45,387 bases of DNA, taken from the NCBI RefSeq assembly GCF_024448135.1, contig NZ_JAMRYX010000176.1, positions 1-45,387 of the forward strand. The letters are read 5' to 3'. Each line of letters begins with the position of its first letter. Position 1 is the stretch's first letter. The notes under the pieces are model-generated. The model was not told the origin of the DNA and ran no database searches. It saw only the letters and a list, made by a program, of their open reading frames with translations. Below are positions 8,241 to 16,227 of the stretch, in pieces. The translations under genes and the position numbers were made by a program. The stretch is from Methylocystis suflitae. Lineage in GTDB: Bacteria > Pseudomonadota > Alphaproteobacteria > Rhizobiales > Beijerinckiaceae.

Positions 8241-9542
8241 ATGGACCGTATGTCTTACCAGCTCTACGAAATGTTGCACTTGGCTTTCGCGCCGGCGCGG
8301 GCGGCGACGGACGCGATGTTGCACGCGATGAAGAATCCGCTCAATCCGCTGCATCATACCTCGTTCGGCCGCAACGTCGCCGCTTCCGCGGAGCTGTTCG
8401 AGCGCATGACTCGCCGCTACGGGAAACCGCTGTTCGGTTTGGACACGACGGTTGTCGACGGCGCCGAGGTCGAGATCGTCGAGGAAGTTGTCTGGAGCCG
8501 CCCCTTTTGCGGCTTGCTGCATTTCAAGCGGCAGTTTGCCGGTCCGGCGCCCCGACAGTCGAAATTGCTGATAGTCGCGCCGATGTCCGGCCACTACGCC
8601 ACGCTGCTGCGCGGCACGGTCGAGGCGTTCCTGCCGACCCACGACGTCTACATCACGGATTGGAGCGACGCGCGCACGGTGCCGCTCGTCGACGGCTCTT
8701 TCGATCTCGATGATTACGTCGATTATCTCATTGAAATTATGCGCTTCCTTGCATTGGACGCGACCCAAACGCCCTTGCATACGCTTGGCATCTGTCAGGC
8801 CTCGGTGCCGCTCATCTGCGCGATCGCCGCGATGGAGGCGGACGACGATCCCGACGTCCCGGAATCAATGGTGCTGATCGGCGGCCCCATCGACCCCCGT
8901 GTGAACCCGACGGCCGTCAACAAGCTGGCGCAGCAGCGGGGCATGGATTGGTTCCGCAGCCATTGCATCCACACCGTGCCGTTTCCGCACGCGGGCATGG
9001 GACGCCAAGTCTATCCGGGCTTTCTGCAGCTCTCCGGCTTCATGTCGATGAATTTCGAGCGCCATATCTCGGCTCATCTCGAAATGTTCAACCATCTCGT
9101 CGAAGGCGACGGCGACTCCGCCGAAAGACACCGCGATTTTTACGACGAATATCTCGCGGTGATGGACCTGACCGCAGAATTCTATCTTCAAACCGTCGAT
9201 CGCGTGTTCGTCCGCCACCAGGTGCCGCTCGGCCTGTTGCGCCACCGAGGCAATCTGATCGACCTCAAAGCGATCCGCCGCACGGCGCTCTTTGCCGTCG
9301 AGGGTGAAAAGGACGACATTTCCGGCGTCGGCCAGACCGAGGCCGCGCTGGATCTCTGCGCCAATATTCCTGCCGCCCGGAAGCGCCATTATGTGCAGAA
9401 GGGCGTCGGCCATTACGGCGTCTTCAACGGCTCGCGCTTTCGCGACGAGATCGCGCCACGTATCCGCGCCTTCGCGACGGACATGGAGAGTCTCGACGGC
9501 GTCGGGACGGTGCGGCCTCACCTTGCATGGAGCGCGGAATAA
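8241..9542 (+). CDS. phaZ: intracellular polyhydroxyalkanoate depolymerase
   Basis: A 433-residue cytoplasmic PHB depolymerase of the PhaZa1 type with a PHB_depo_C-like C-terminus. It mobilises stored native PHB granules to oligomers and 3-hydroxybutyrate. There is no signal peptide. The nucleophile motif is TLGICQASVPL, with a cysteine at about residue 185 where serine hydrolases have serine, matching the catalytic Cys183 known for the Cupriavidus necator enzyme. The C-terminal HYVQKGVGHYGVFNGSRFR supplies the catalytic histidine. ATG at 8241 has GGGGAG about 10 bases upstream; the ATG at 8250 is an alternative. It has its own AT-rich upstream region. Together with the exported enzyme at 3724-4785 it indicates an organism that stores PHB. 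Confidence 0.93.
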   Translation: MDRMSYQLYEMLHLAFAPARAATDAMLHAMKNPLNPLHHTSFGRNVAASAELFERMTRRYGKPLFGLDTTVVDGAEVEIVEEVVWSRPFCGLLHFKRQFAGPAPRQSKLLIVAPMSGHYATLLRGTVEAFLPTHDVYITDWSDARTVPLVDGSFDLDDYVDYLIEIMRFLALDATQTPLHTLGICQASVPLICAIAAMEADDDPDVPESMVLIGGPIDPRVNPTAVNKLAQQRGMDWFRSHCIHTVPFPHAGMGRQVYPGFLQLSGFMSMNFERHISAHLEMFNHLVEGDGDSAERHRDFYDEYLAVMDLTAEFYLQTVDRVFVRHQVPLGLLRHRGNLIDLKAIRRTALFAVEGEKDDISGVGQTEAALDLCANIPAARKRHYVQKGVGHYGVFNGSRFRDEIAPRIRAFATDMESLDGVGTVRPHLAWSAE

Positions 9543-9617
9543 AGGCAAAATCCGCGCCTCGCCGCGACTAGAGTGGGCGCTGTCGCGCGCCTGACGCAAT
9601 TATCCAAGGAACATTCG

Positions 9618-10457
9618 ATGGACGTGCAGGACGCAGCCTCGCGCGAAGCGCTGCAAAAGGAAATTGACGCCATTCATTGGTATCATGAGTTCGATTTCGG
9701 AAACGGGCTGCGCGCCCTCAGCGTGTCGCAAGCCGACGATCACCGTCGCATCTGGCGCTTCATCGAGAGCGAACTCGACAAGATCGATTTCGCCGGCAAG
9801 AGCGTGCTCGAAATCGGCTGCTGGGACGGATTCTGGAGCTTTTACGCGGAGCGGCGGGGCGCCAAGCGCGTTGTCGCCACCGACGACGTGAGCCAAAACT
9901 GGGCGAGCGGCGCCGGGCTGCGCCTCGCCAAGAAGCTTTTAAAGTCCAACGTCGAGATCGATCAGAACGTTTCGATCTACGAAGCCTCGAAGCTCAACGA
10001 GACTTTCGACATCGTCCTCTGTCTTGGCGTCTACTACCATCTCGTCGACCCCTTCGCGGGATTTGCCGAAGTGCGGCATCTCATGCACGAAGGATCAATC
10101 GCAGTTTTCGAAGGCGACGCGACGCTCGAATTGCGACCCGACACCTATTATTGGGACATGTCGGACTCGGCCAAATCCTGCTTCGTGCCGACGCAGTGGG
10201 GCCTCAACCATATGTTGAAGACGGCCTATATGGATGTGGCCTCGCAGAGCTGGATGCGTCCGCCGCCGGCGTTCAAGCTCAATGTCGATCCGGCGCATCT
10301 TATCGGCTTCACCGGCGCGCTGGATCCTTCGGGTTTCGCGCCCCTGAAACATCGCGAGCGCATTCTCACCGTGGCGAAGCCCTTCAGCGGCGAAAATCCG
10401 CTGCATCCCTATAAGCCGCCGTTCGACCTGTCGAAATTCGACACGCGCTGGAAATAG
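9618..10457 (+). CDS. CmoB-like SAM-dependent methyltransferase
   Basis: A 279-residue class I methyltransferase. SAM motif I is VLEIGCWDGFWSF at about residues 63-75. The N-terminal block IHWYHEFDFGNGLRA resembles the W-[FY]-H-x-[IF]-D-x-G-[ND]-G block of the tRNA (mo5U34) CmoB/DUF1698 family, and FDIVLCLGVYYHLVDPF matches motif IV of that family. Gammaproteobacterial CmoB is longer and acts on carboxy-SAM, so a true CmoB role is not implied; similar proteins occur in glycan clusters and methylate other substrates. AAGGA at 9606-9610 supports the ATG at 9618. It follows phaZ by 75 bases and precedes two sugar-modification-type genes. Confidence 0.75.
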   Translation: MDVQDAASREALQKEIDAIHWYHEFDFGNGLRALSVSQADDHRRIWRFIESELDKIDFAGKSVLEIGCWDGFWSFYAERRGAKRVVATDDVSQNWASGAGLRLAKKLLKSNVEIDQNVSIYEASKLNETFDIVLCLGVYYHLVDPFAGFAEVRHLMHEGSIAVFEGDATLELRPDTYYWDMSDSAKSCFVPTQWGLNHMLKTAYMDVASQSWMRPPPAFKLNVDPAHLIGFTGALDPSGFAPLKHRERILTVAKPFSGENPLHPYKPPFDLSKFDTRWK

Positions 10458-10483
10458 TACGGATATCCGTGCATTTGGGCCGT

Positions 10484-10592
10484 GTCATTCCCGGCAGGCA
10501 AAAAGCCTGACCGGGAATCCAGGGCCGATCCAAACGCGCTGGTCTTGCTCTCGATTCCCCATCGCGCGCGCATTGCGCGCGTCGGGAATGAC
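10484..10592. repeat. dispersed palindromic repeat, family A (copy 1)
   Basis: The element begins GTCATTCCCGG and ends CGGGAATGAC, so its ends are inverted repeats. Inside are a left hairpin (CAGGC/GCCTG) and a right half ATTCCCCATCGCGC...GCGCGTCGGGAATG. The same ends and right half recur at 36194-36266, and the left half recurs at 24895-24929. It fills the gap between two convergent genes, a usual REP/MITE-like position, and may act as a bidirectional terminator. Confidence 0.8.
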
Positions 10593-10603
10593 GCAAGCAA
10601 TGC

Positions 10604-11665
10604 TTACAGCGTCGGCGTCAGACCGGCGGCGAAATTCTCCCGCGCCAATCTCATCAGCAGTCCGCTCGTCGCCTCGTCGGCGAGCCAGGCGTCGACGCGC
10701 GCATTGCTGAGCTTTGACAGATCATGTGCGCTGTAGCTCTTGTAACAGGACGCAAGAAACTGCGGCAGGTTCAGGAAATCGCCCACCGTCGTCGATATAT
10801 GGTGGTTCTGCAGCTTGAACATATAGCCGCCCTGCGCCCCATATCGCTTGGCGATCGGCGGATAGATCGGGAAGATCTCGCTGCGCGCAAGATCGTGAAT
10901 GTCGTAGTAGTTGAAATTCACCGCGCGCGGCTTGAGTCCGACCTTCTCGAAAAGTTTTTTGGAGAGATCGAACAGCACGAAGCTCATCGGATGCACCGTG
11001 CTGTACATGAAGACGCCCCGGCGCGACCAGTTCATCAGCTCGGCCGAAAGATCGACGCCATATTTGTCGCGCGCGGCGTCGAGCAGCTCGCGCGACGCGT
11101 CGTTCCACATGTCCAAATAGCCGAGCGCATCAAAGACGTTTTCGTTGAAGAGGGCGTTCGCCATCTCAAGCGACAGGCCTTTGCGGTAGGCGAAAAGCCC
11201 GATCGCTGAATGATAGGCTCCGATCGGACCGGAGACGAAACCGTGCAAGCGCGTCAAATCATGGATATAGACGAGATCGGGATGAAAGGCCGCGAAGCCG
11301 ATCGCAGGAAAGATTATTGTTTTCGGCAGACGCTGGCGTAGTTCCTCCGAGCCGCCCCCGCGCACATGACCGTCAAGAAAGTCGTGCGAGAAGACGTAGT
11401 CGTAGGTCTCGAGCGTCTTGGCGAAGAGGCCCATCGTCGAGCGGGCGCGGGCGATCATCGAAAAATGGTCGACTGTCGCGCTCGGATCGAGCACTTTCAT
11501 GGCGTAGGCGACGCCGAAACTCTGGCAGTTGCCGACGATCGCGATCCGCGGCCCGGTGTTGCGCATGACGCGGCCGGTGAATTTCGCGATCCTCGGCTCG
11601 ATGGCGTATTGCCGCCAGGATTTTAGAATCTGTCTGTCAACCTGCGTTAACATGCGGTCTTTCAT
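10604..11665 (-). CDS. WcbI-domain putative polysaccharide-modifying protein
   Basis: A 353-residue protein whose N-terminal domain opens with RIAIVGNCQSFGVAYAM. The GNCQ motif (residues 45-48) marks the WcbI family, described as a putative acetyltransferase for capsular polysaccharide. Further blocks are FPAIGFAAFHPDLVYI and a C-terminal half seen in other members. There is no signal peptide, so it is cytoplasmic. Upstream 150 bases hold the divergent promoters shared with the GSCFA gene. Two ATGs (11665, 11653) are possible; neither has a strong ribosome site. With the GSCFA and methyltransferase neighbours it suggests a small glycan-decoration locus, although no glycosyltransferase or exporter is in this window. 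Confidence 0.72.
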   Translation of the reverse strand: MKDRMLTQVDRQILKSWRQYAIEPRIAKFTGRVMRNTGPRIAIVGNCQSFGVAYAMKVLDPSATVDHFSMIARARSTMGLFAKTLETYDYVFSHDFLDGHVRGGGSEELRQRLPKTIIFPAIGFAAFHPDLVYIHDLTRLHGFVSGPIGAYHSAIGLFAYRKGLSLEMANALFNENVFDALGYLDMWNDASRELLDAARDKYGVDLSAELMNWSRRGVFMYSTVHPMSFVLFDLSKKLFEKVGLKPRAVNFNYYDIHDLARSEIFPIYPPIAKRYGAQGGYMFKLQNHHISTTVGDFLNLPQFLASCYKSYSAHDLSKLSNARVDAWLADEATSGLLMRLARENFAAGLTPTL

Positions 11666-11815
11666 GGCTTGGCGACGGCGCGGGCGTTCTCAGCGGCGCC
11701 GCCGGGTGACAAGCGGGCGGGCGCCGTCTATGTTGCGACGCCAGAAGGCGGCTCGCGAACGACGCGGGAAAAGCTCGATCCGCGACGATCAGCCGGATCA
11801 GAAAGGAGTGCGACC

Positions 11816-12880
11816 ATGGCGGAGAACCCCTATAGCTCCCTACCCGACCATCGCTTTTGGCGCAAGGCGGTGACGTCGCTGCCGCCCTTCGCGCTCGATC
11901 CAATCATTCGCACGCCTTTCAAGATTTCGCCACAGGACAAGGTCGCCACAGGCGGCAGCTGCTTCGCGCAAGAGATCGCGATGCGCCTGCAGGCGAGCGG
12001 ATTTCATTATTATCTCGCCGAACAGCCGCCGGCTGGCATGTCCGCGGATGAGGCGCTGCGCCGCAACTACTCAATGTATTCCTGCCGCTACGGCAATCTC
12101 TACACGACCGCTCAGCTGCTGCAATTGATCGAACGCGCCTATGGACGCTTCACGCCGCAACTCGATTACTGGAACCGTCCGGAAGACGGCCGCGTCGTCG
12201 ATCCGTTCCGGCCGCGCATCGAACCGGACGGATACGCCACGATTGACGAGATGCGCGCCGATCGCGAGCGGCATCTCGCCGCAGTCCGCCACATGTTCGA
12301 GACGATGGACGTCTTCGTTTTCACATTCGGCCACACCGAGACCTGGCGCCACAAGCCCGATGGCGCGATCCTGCAGCTTGCGCCGGGCGTCGCCGGCGGC
12401 GTCTGGGATCCGAGCGTCTACGAGTTCTACAATATGACCGTCAGCGAAGTCGTGCGCGACTTCATGGCCGCGGTCGACCGCATTCGTGAGGTCAATCCCA
12501 AGGTTCGCATCGTGCTGAGCGTGTCGCCCGTCGGCATTATCGCGACCTACGAAGACCGGCACGTCATCGAATCGAACTGCGCCGTCAAGGCGATTCTGCG
12601 CGCCGCCGCCGACGAGGTGGTCCGGGCAAGGCCGAACATCGCCTATCTCCCCTCCTATGATCTCGCCACGGTTTCTCCGAACGTGCCGATGTTCTATCGG
12701 GAGGATACGAGACGCATCAATCCCTATGGCGTCGATCGCGCCATGCGGGTGTTCTTCGACCATTTCACCGATCGCCGAAAAGAGCAGGATGTGGTGAAGG
12801 CGGTGAAAATCGACGTCGCCGCGGAAGCCGAGAGCAACTCCCGCGTCGTCTGCGACGAGGAAGCGATCGAGTCAGCTTAA
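11816..12880 (+). CDS. GSCFA-domain protein (SGNH-hydrolase-like)
   Basis: A 354-residue protein with the defining GSCFA motif at residues 47-51 (VATGGSCFAQEIAMRL). The later conserved blocks FVFTFGHTETW and RIVLSVSPVGIIATYEDRHV, plus a C-terminal YREDTRRINPYGVDRAM, are in family order. GSCFA proteins are related to SGNH hydrolases/acyltransferases and are often found with polysaccharide genes; the exact reaction is not established. AAAGGAG at 11802-11808 fixes the ATG at 11816. It is divergent from the WcbI gene. It is followed by a 9-bp inverted repeat. No signal peptide is visible. Confidence 0.82.
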   Translation: MAENPYSSLPDHRFWRKAVTSLPPFALDPIIRTPFKISPQDKVATGGSCFAQEIAMRLQASGFHYYLAEQPPAGMSADEALRRNYSMYSCRYGNLYTTAQLLQLIERAYGRFTPQLDYWNRPEDGRVVDPFRPRIEPDGYATIDEMRADRERHLAAVRHMFETMDVFVFTFGHTETWRHKPDGAILQLAPGVAGGVWDPSVYEFYNMTVSEVVRDFMAAVDRIREVNPKVRIVLSVSPVGIIATYEDRHVIESNCAVKAILRAAADEVVRARPNIAYLPSYDLATVSPNVPMFYREDTRRINPYGVDRAMRVFFDHFTDRRKEQDVVKAVKIDVAAEAESNSRVVCDEEAIESA

Positions 12881-12902
12881 AGAATAACAACGGTGGCGGG
12901 TC

Positions 12903-12951
12903 GGCGGTCGGGGTCGAGTCGCCAGGAACGCCGAGTTATGCGCCGACCGCC
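12903..12951. terminator. long-loop inverted repeat after the GSCFA gene
   Basis: GGCGGTCGG at 12903-12911 pairs perfectly with CCGACCGCC at 12943-12951 across a 31-base loop. It ends 13 bases before the next ATG. No U-tract is present. It could be an attenuating mRNA fold or a repeat remnant. Confidence 0.35.
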
Positions 12952-12964
12952 AAAGGACGCTTGA

Positions 12965-13393
12965 ATGATTATTGGTTCGCTTGCGCTCGCGACGGCTGGC
13001 GCTTTCACCGGCGCCTCGCTCTACGTCAACTATGTCGAACAGCCGGCGCGGCTTGCGCTCAGCGACGACGCGCTGATCAAGGAGTGGGAGCCCTCCGATC
13101 ACCGCGGCTTCATTGTGCTCGCAAGTTTTGCCGCGCTTGCCGCCCTCTTCGGCTTCATCGCCTATCGCGAGCTCGATGACGTCAGATGGCTTTTCGGCGC
13201 CCTGCTCGCCATCGCGAGCTGGCCCTACACCTATCTCGCCATCGTGCCGCTCAACAATCGCATCCTGGCGCTGATCGAGGCCGATGCAGCGCACGAAGCG
13301 CGCAAGGTGATCAATCTTTGGGGTCGCCTGGAGCTGGGTCAAACCGCGCTGGGGCTCATCGCAACGCTCATCTACGTCTGGGCCGCCGGCTGA
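12965..13393 (+). CDS. DUF1772-type four-helix membrane protein
   Basis: A 142-residue inner-membrane protein. Hydrophobic helices lie at about residues 2-22, 48-67, 74-95 and 122-141. The first loop YVNYVEQPARLAL resembles the conserved N-Y-x-x-x-P-x-R block of the DUF1772 (anthrone-oxygenase-like) family. The LNNRI block at about residue 98 is also typical. AAAGGA lies about 8 bases upstream of the ATG. Function in bacteria is unknown; eukaryotic relatives act as cofactor-free oxygenases. It precedes lpdA by 94 bases on the same strand but there is no evident metabolic link. Confidence 0.75.
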   Translation: MIIGSLALATAGAFTGASLYVNYVEQPARLALSDDALIKEWEPSDHRGFIVLASFAALAALFGFIAYRELDDVRWLFGALLAIASWPYTYLAIVPLNNRILALIEADAAHEARKVINLWGRLELGQTALGLIATLIYVWAAG

Positions 13394-13487
13394 TTTCCGA
13401 GAGCGGCGTTTAGCCAAAATTCATCTCGGATGCGTTCATCTGAGAAACGGACTTTGGCAGCGGCGCCATTTTTGAGTTGCGGATGAC

Positions 13488-14912
13488 ATGACCTACGATC
13501 TTATCGTGATCGGATCCGGTCCAGGCGGTTACGTATGCGCGATCCGCGCGGCGCAACTTGGATTGAAGACGGCCGTCGTCGAGAAGGACCCGACATTCGG
13601 CGGCACATGCCTCAATGTCGGCTGCATTCCGTCGAAGGCGCTGCTCCACGCGTCGCATATGTTCGAAGAAGCCGCGCATGGATTGGCGCCGCTCGGCGTC
13701 ATGGTCGATCCGCCGCGTCTCGATCTTGCGGCGATGATGAAGCACAAGGACGACACCGTCGGCGCGAACGTCAACGGCGTCGCGTTCCTGTTCAGGAAGC
13801 ACAAGATCGAGTCGTTTCGCGGCGTCGGCCGGCTGAAAAGCGCCGGGCGAGTCGAGGTCGTCGGGCCCGACGGCGCCGTTCAAACACTGGAAACGAAGAA
13901 CATTGTTCTCGCCACCGGTTCGGCTGTCGCGCCCCTGCGCGACGCCTCCGGCGCGCAGATTGCGGTCGACGAAAAGCTGATCCTTTCGTCGACCGGCGCC
14001 TTGGCCCTGGCGAAGACGCCGAACCGGCTGGTCGTCGTCGGCGCGGGCGTCATCGGACTCGAGCTTGGATCGGTCTGGCGCCGGCTGGGGACGGAAGTGA
14101 TTGCGATCGAATATCTCGATCGCATTCTGCCGGGCTTTGATCTCGAGATCGCCGCGCGCTTTCAGAAGATCCTCGAAAAACAGGGCTTCGATTTCCGCCT
14201 CGCCTCCAAGGTGACAGGCGTGCGGCGCGAGGGAACCGGCAAGGCCGAGCGCGCTGTCGTCTCCTATTCGTCGGTCGATGGCGCGACGTCCGACACGATC
14301 GAGGCGGACGCGGTGCTCATCGCGACGGGCCGCATCCCCTTCACGCAGGGTCTCGGACTCGAGGACGCCGGCGTCGCCCTGGAGCGCGGGCGCATCGTCA
14401 TCGACGAAGGCTTCGCGACCAATGTTCCTGGAGTCTACGCCATCGGCGACGTCGTGCGCGGACCGATGCTTGCCCATAAGGCTGAGGACGAAGGCATCGC
14501 CATCGCCGAAATCCTCGCCGGACAGGCGGGGCATGTGAACTATGGCGTCATTCCCAGCGTCGTCTACACGATGCCTGAAGTCGCCTCAGTCGGCATGACT
14601 GAAGAAGAGGCCAAGTCCCGAGGGATCGAGGTCGCGATCGGCAAATTTCCCTTTACCGCCAATGGCCGCGCGCGCGCGATGCGCGCGACCGACGGTTTCG
14701 TGAAAATCATCGCCGACGCCGCGACCGACCGGGTGGTCGGCGTCCATATTCTTGGCGCCGCGGCCGGCGAATTGATCGCTGAAGCTGCGGTGTTGATGGA
14801 ATTTTCCGGGTCCGCGGAAGATCTCGCGCGCACCTGCCACGCCCATCCGACGCTCTCGGAGGCGATGCGCGAGGCGGCCTTCGCCGTCGCCAAACGCGCC
14901 ATTCACATTTGA
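13488..14912 (+). CDS. lpdA: dihydrolipoyl dehydrogenase (E3)
   Basis: A 474-residue flavoenzyme that reoxidises dihydrolipoamide in 2-oxoacid dehydrogenase complexes or the glycine cleavage system, reducing NAD+. The FAD motif GSGPGG is at residues 9-14. The redox disulfide is C41-LNVG-C46 in GGTCLNVGCIPSKALLHAS. The NAD-binding VVVGAGVIGLELGSV and the C-terminal catalytic HAHPTLSE dyad are intact. The length is standard. No E1 or E2 genes are adjacent, so this is a stand-alone E3, possibly the terminal gene of a 2-oxoglutarate dehydrogenase operon displaced here. Confidence 0.95.
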   Translation: MTYDLIVIGSGPGGYVCAIRAAQLGLKTAVVEKDPTFGGTCLNVGCIPSKALLHASHMFEEAAHGLAPLGVMVDPPRLDLAAMMKHKDDTVGANVNGVAFLFRKHKIESFRGVGRLKSAGRVEVVGPDGAVQTLETKNIVLATGSAVAPLRDASGAQIAVDEKLILSSTGALALAKTPNRLVVVGAGVIGLELGSVWRRLGTEVIAIEYLDRILPGFDLEIAARFQKILEKQGFDFRLASKVTGVRREGTGKAERAVVSYSSVDGATSDTIEADAVLIATGRIPFTQGLGLEDAGVALERGRIVIDEGFATNVPGVYAIGDVVRGPMLAHKAEDEGIAIAEILAGQAGHVNYGVIPSVVYTMPEVASVGMTEEEAKSRGIEVAIGKFPFTANGRARAMRATDGFVKIIADAATDRVVGVHILGAAAGELIAEAAVLMEFSGSAEDLARTCHAHPTLSEAMREAAFAVAKRAIHI

Positions 14913-14986
14913 GCTGGCCATGTCGGCCGCCGTGATTCACGCCGAGCGTTGGCGCTACGCGCCCGCCGCATGTGAGAGGAAGTCGT

Positions 14987-15553
14987 ATGGAAAATTGGAA
15001 ACAGCGCCTGAGGGACGCGCTCTGGTTCACGCTCGCCGTCCTCTTTCTGGTCGAAACCTGGCTGTGGGATCATTTCAGCCAATGGCTGCACGATCTTGGA
15101 CGCGCGCTTGGGCTTGAACGCTACGAGCAGCAGTTCAAGGACTTCGTTGCGACGCTTACGCCCCTAAAAACATTGGCGATATTTATCGCGCCAGTGTTCG
15201 TGATTCTCCCGGCCAAGCTGGTCGGTTTTGAATTGATCGCGCATGGACATGTGTTCACGGGGCTTTTCGCGATCCTTCTCGCCAAAACGCTGGCGCTCGG
15301 CTGCATGTCGTTTCTTTTCGACATCTGCCGGGACAAGCTGATGCAGATCGACCGCTTCCGTCAGATCTATTCGGTTGTCATCGAGATTCGCGCTTGGGCG
15401 GCCAGACTGGTCGCGCCGTTCAAACAGCGCGTCTATCAGACCGCCGACGCGATGTGCAGGCGAATAGAAACGTTTATCGGCGTTGAAGCAGGATCGCTGA
15501 CGCGCGGCGTCGCGCGCTTGCGTGAACTCGCGCGTCAGAAACATTCGGCCTGA
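14987..15553 (+). CDS. membrane protein of unknown function
   Basis: A 188-residue protein that I do not recognise. It has a membrane segment near the N-terminus (LWFTLAVLFLVETWLW), two further strong ones at about residues 62-80 (TLAIFIAPVFVILPAKLVGF) and 88-110 (VFTGLFAILLAKTLALGCMS), and a long basic C-terminal half (about residues 110-188) rich in Arg, probably cytoplasmic and partly helical. GAGAGGAAG at 14974-14982 supports the ATG. It follows lpdA by 74 bases. Its TGA directly abuts the stop of the convergent 43-residue peptide gene, with no base between them. Confidence 0.7.
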   Translation: MENWKQRLRDALWFTLAVLFLVETWLWDHFSQWLHDLGRALGLERYEQQFKDFVATLTPLKTLAIFIAPVFVILPAKLVGFELIAHGHVFTGLFAILLAKTLALGCMSFLFDICRDKLMQIDRFRQIYSVVIEIRAWAARLVAPFKQRVYQTADAMCRRIETFIGVEAGSLTRGVARLRELARQKHSA

Positions 15554-15685
15554 CTATTCGCAGATCGCGTATCCAAAGCAAAAATCGTCGTCGCTGAGCG
15601 ACGGTCGAGAGAGAATCGTCGTGGCGCTTGCAACGCCTGCCGCGAACAGGAACAACATCAGTACATACAAAACCAAATTGCGCAT
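15554..15685 (-). CDS. exported micro-peptide with C-terminal CFGYAICE (copy B)
   Basis: A 43-residue reading frame that begins MRNLVLYVLMLFLFAAGVAS, a signal peptide with predicted cleavage after VASA. About 22 residues remain, ending DDDFCFGYAICE. The C-terminus matches that of the peptide gene upstream at 15853-15996 at nearly every position: C-[FY]-G-Y-A-I-C-[EQ]-stop. That recurrence in two otherwise different frames is the main evidence that both are genes. The two cysteines (C-x5-C) could form a small disulfide ring or be a modification site. GGAAGG lies about 10 bases upstream of the ATG. No family is known to me. Confidence 0.65.
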   Translation of the reverse strand: MRNLVLYVLMLFLFAAGVASATTILSRPSLSDDDFCFGYAICE

Positions 15686-15852
15686 GACGGCCCAGCCTTC
15701 CGCCTCTCGCCGCAACGGATATGAAAACTTGAAAGGCGCGGCGCTCCGCGTCTCCGCTCTTTCGAGCATCGATTTGGGCGCGCCGGCCTTTCAAATAAGA
15801 AACGCAAATGTCGGGCGCGCGTTCCACGAACTTTCGCCGCCGAATGAAAATT

Positions 15853-15996
15853 TTACTGGCAAATCGCATAGCCGTAGCAAGGGTCCGAAGGTTTCGCTTG
15901 CGCGGACGACGCGAGGTAAGCGCCCGCGCCAGCGAATTCCAGCAAGAGAACGCAGACCACCAGGACTAAGCAGCCCATGCTTGTCGTCGGACGCAT
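15853..15996 (-). CDS. exported micro-peptide with C-terminal CYGYAICQ (copy A)
   Basis: A 47-residue frame: MRPTTS, a hydrophobic core MGCLVLVVCVLLLEFAGAGA, then a signal-peptidase-like site after SSAQA. That leaves a 13-residue tail, KPSDPCYGYAICQ. The ending is the same as in the 43-residue peptide gene 167 bases downstream, while the N-terminal halves differ in sequence but both look like export signals. GAGGG lies about 9 bases before the ATG. It sits downstream of the terminator of the L,D-transpeptidase gene, so it probably has its own promoter in 16000-16160. Product type (signal, toxin, scaffold, metal ligand) is unknown. Confidence 0.65.
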   Translation of the reverse strand: MRPTTSMGCLVLVVCVLLLEFAGAGAYLASSAQAKPSDPCYGYAICQ

Positions 15997-16165
15997 AACG
16001 ATTTTCCCTCTTCGATCGCCCGCACCCTGCGAGCATTCGCGACATTAAGGTTCGCTTTACCAAGGCGCAGTGCGACGGCGCACACTGGCGATCGGTCGAG
16101 AAGACCGGTTTTGCTCGGGCTGCGGTTACGCCGAGCCACTGCAGGACGTCCGATGGCGCAAAAGA

Positions 16166-16197
16166 CGACGCCCTCGCGCGCTGGGCGGAGGGCGTCG
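16166..16197 (-). terminator. Rho-independent terminator of the L,D-transpeptidase gene
   Basis: A 10-bp GC-rich stem, CGACGCCCTC (16166-16175) and GAGGGCGTCG (16188-16197), has a 12-base loop. On the minus strand it is followed by CTTTTG. It lies 31 bases past the stop of the transpeptidase gene. Confidence 0.75.
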
Positions 16198-16227
16198 CAG
16201 GAATCTTAATCAGCTGTGGCGAAAAGC

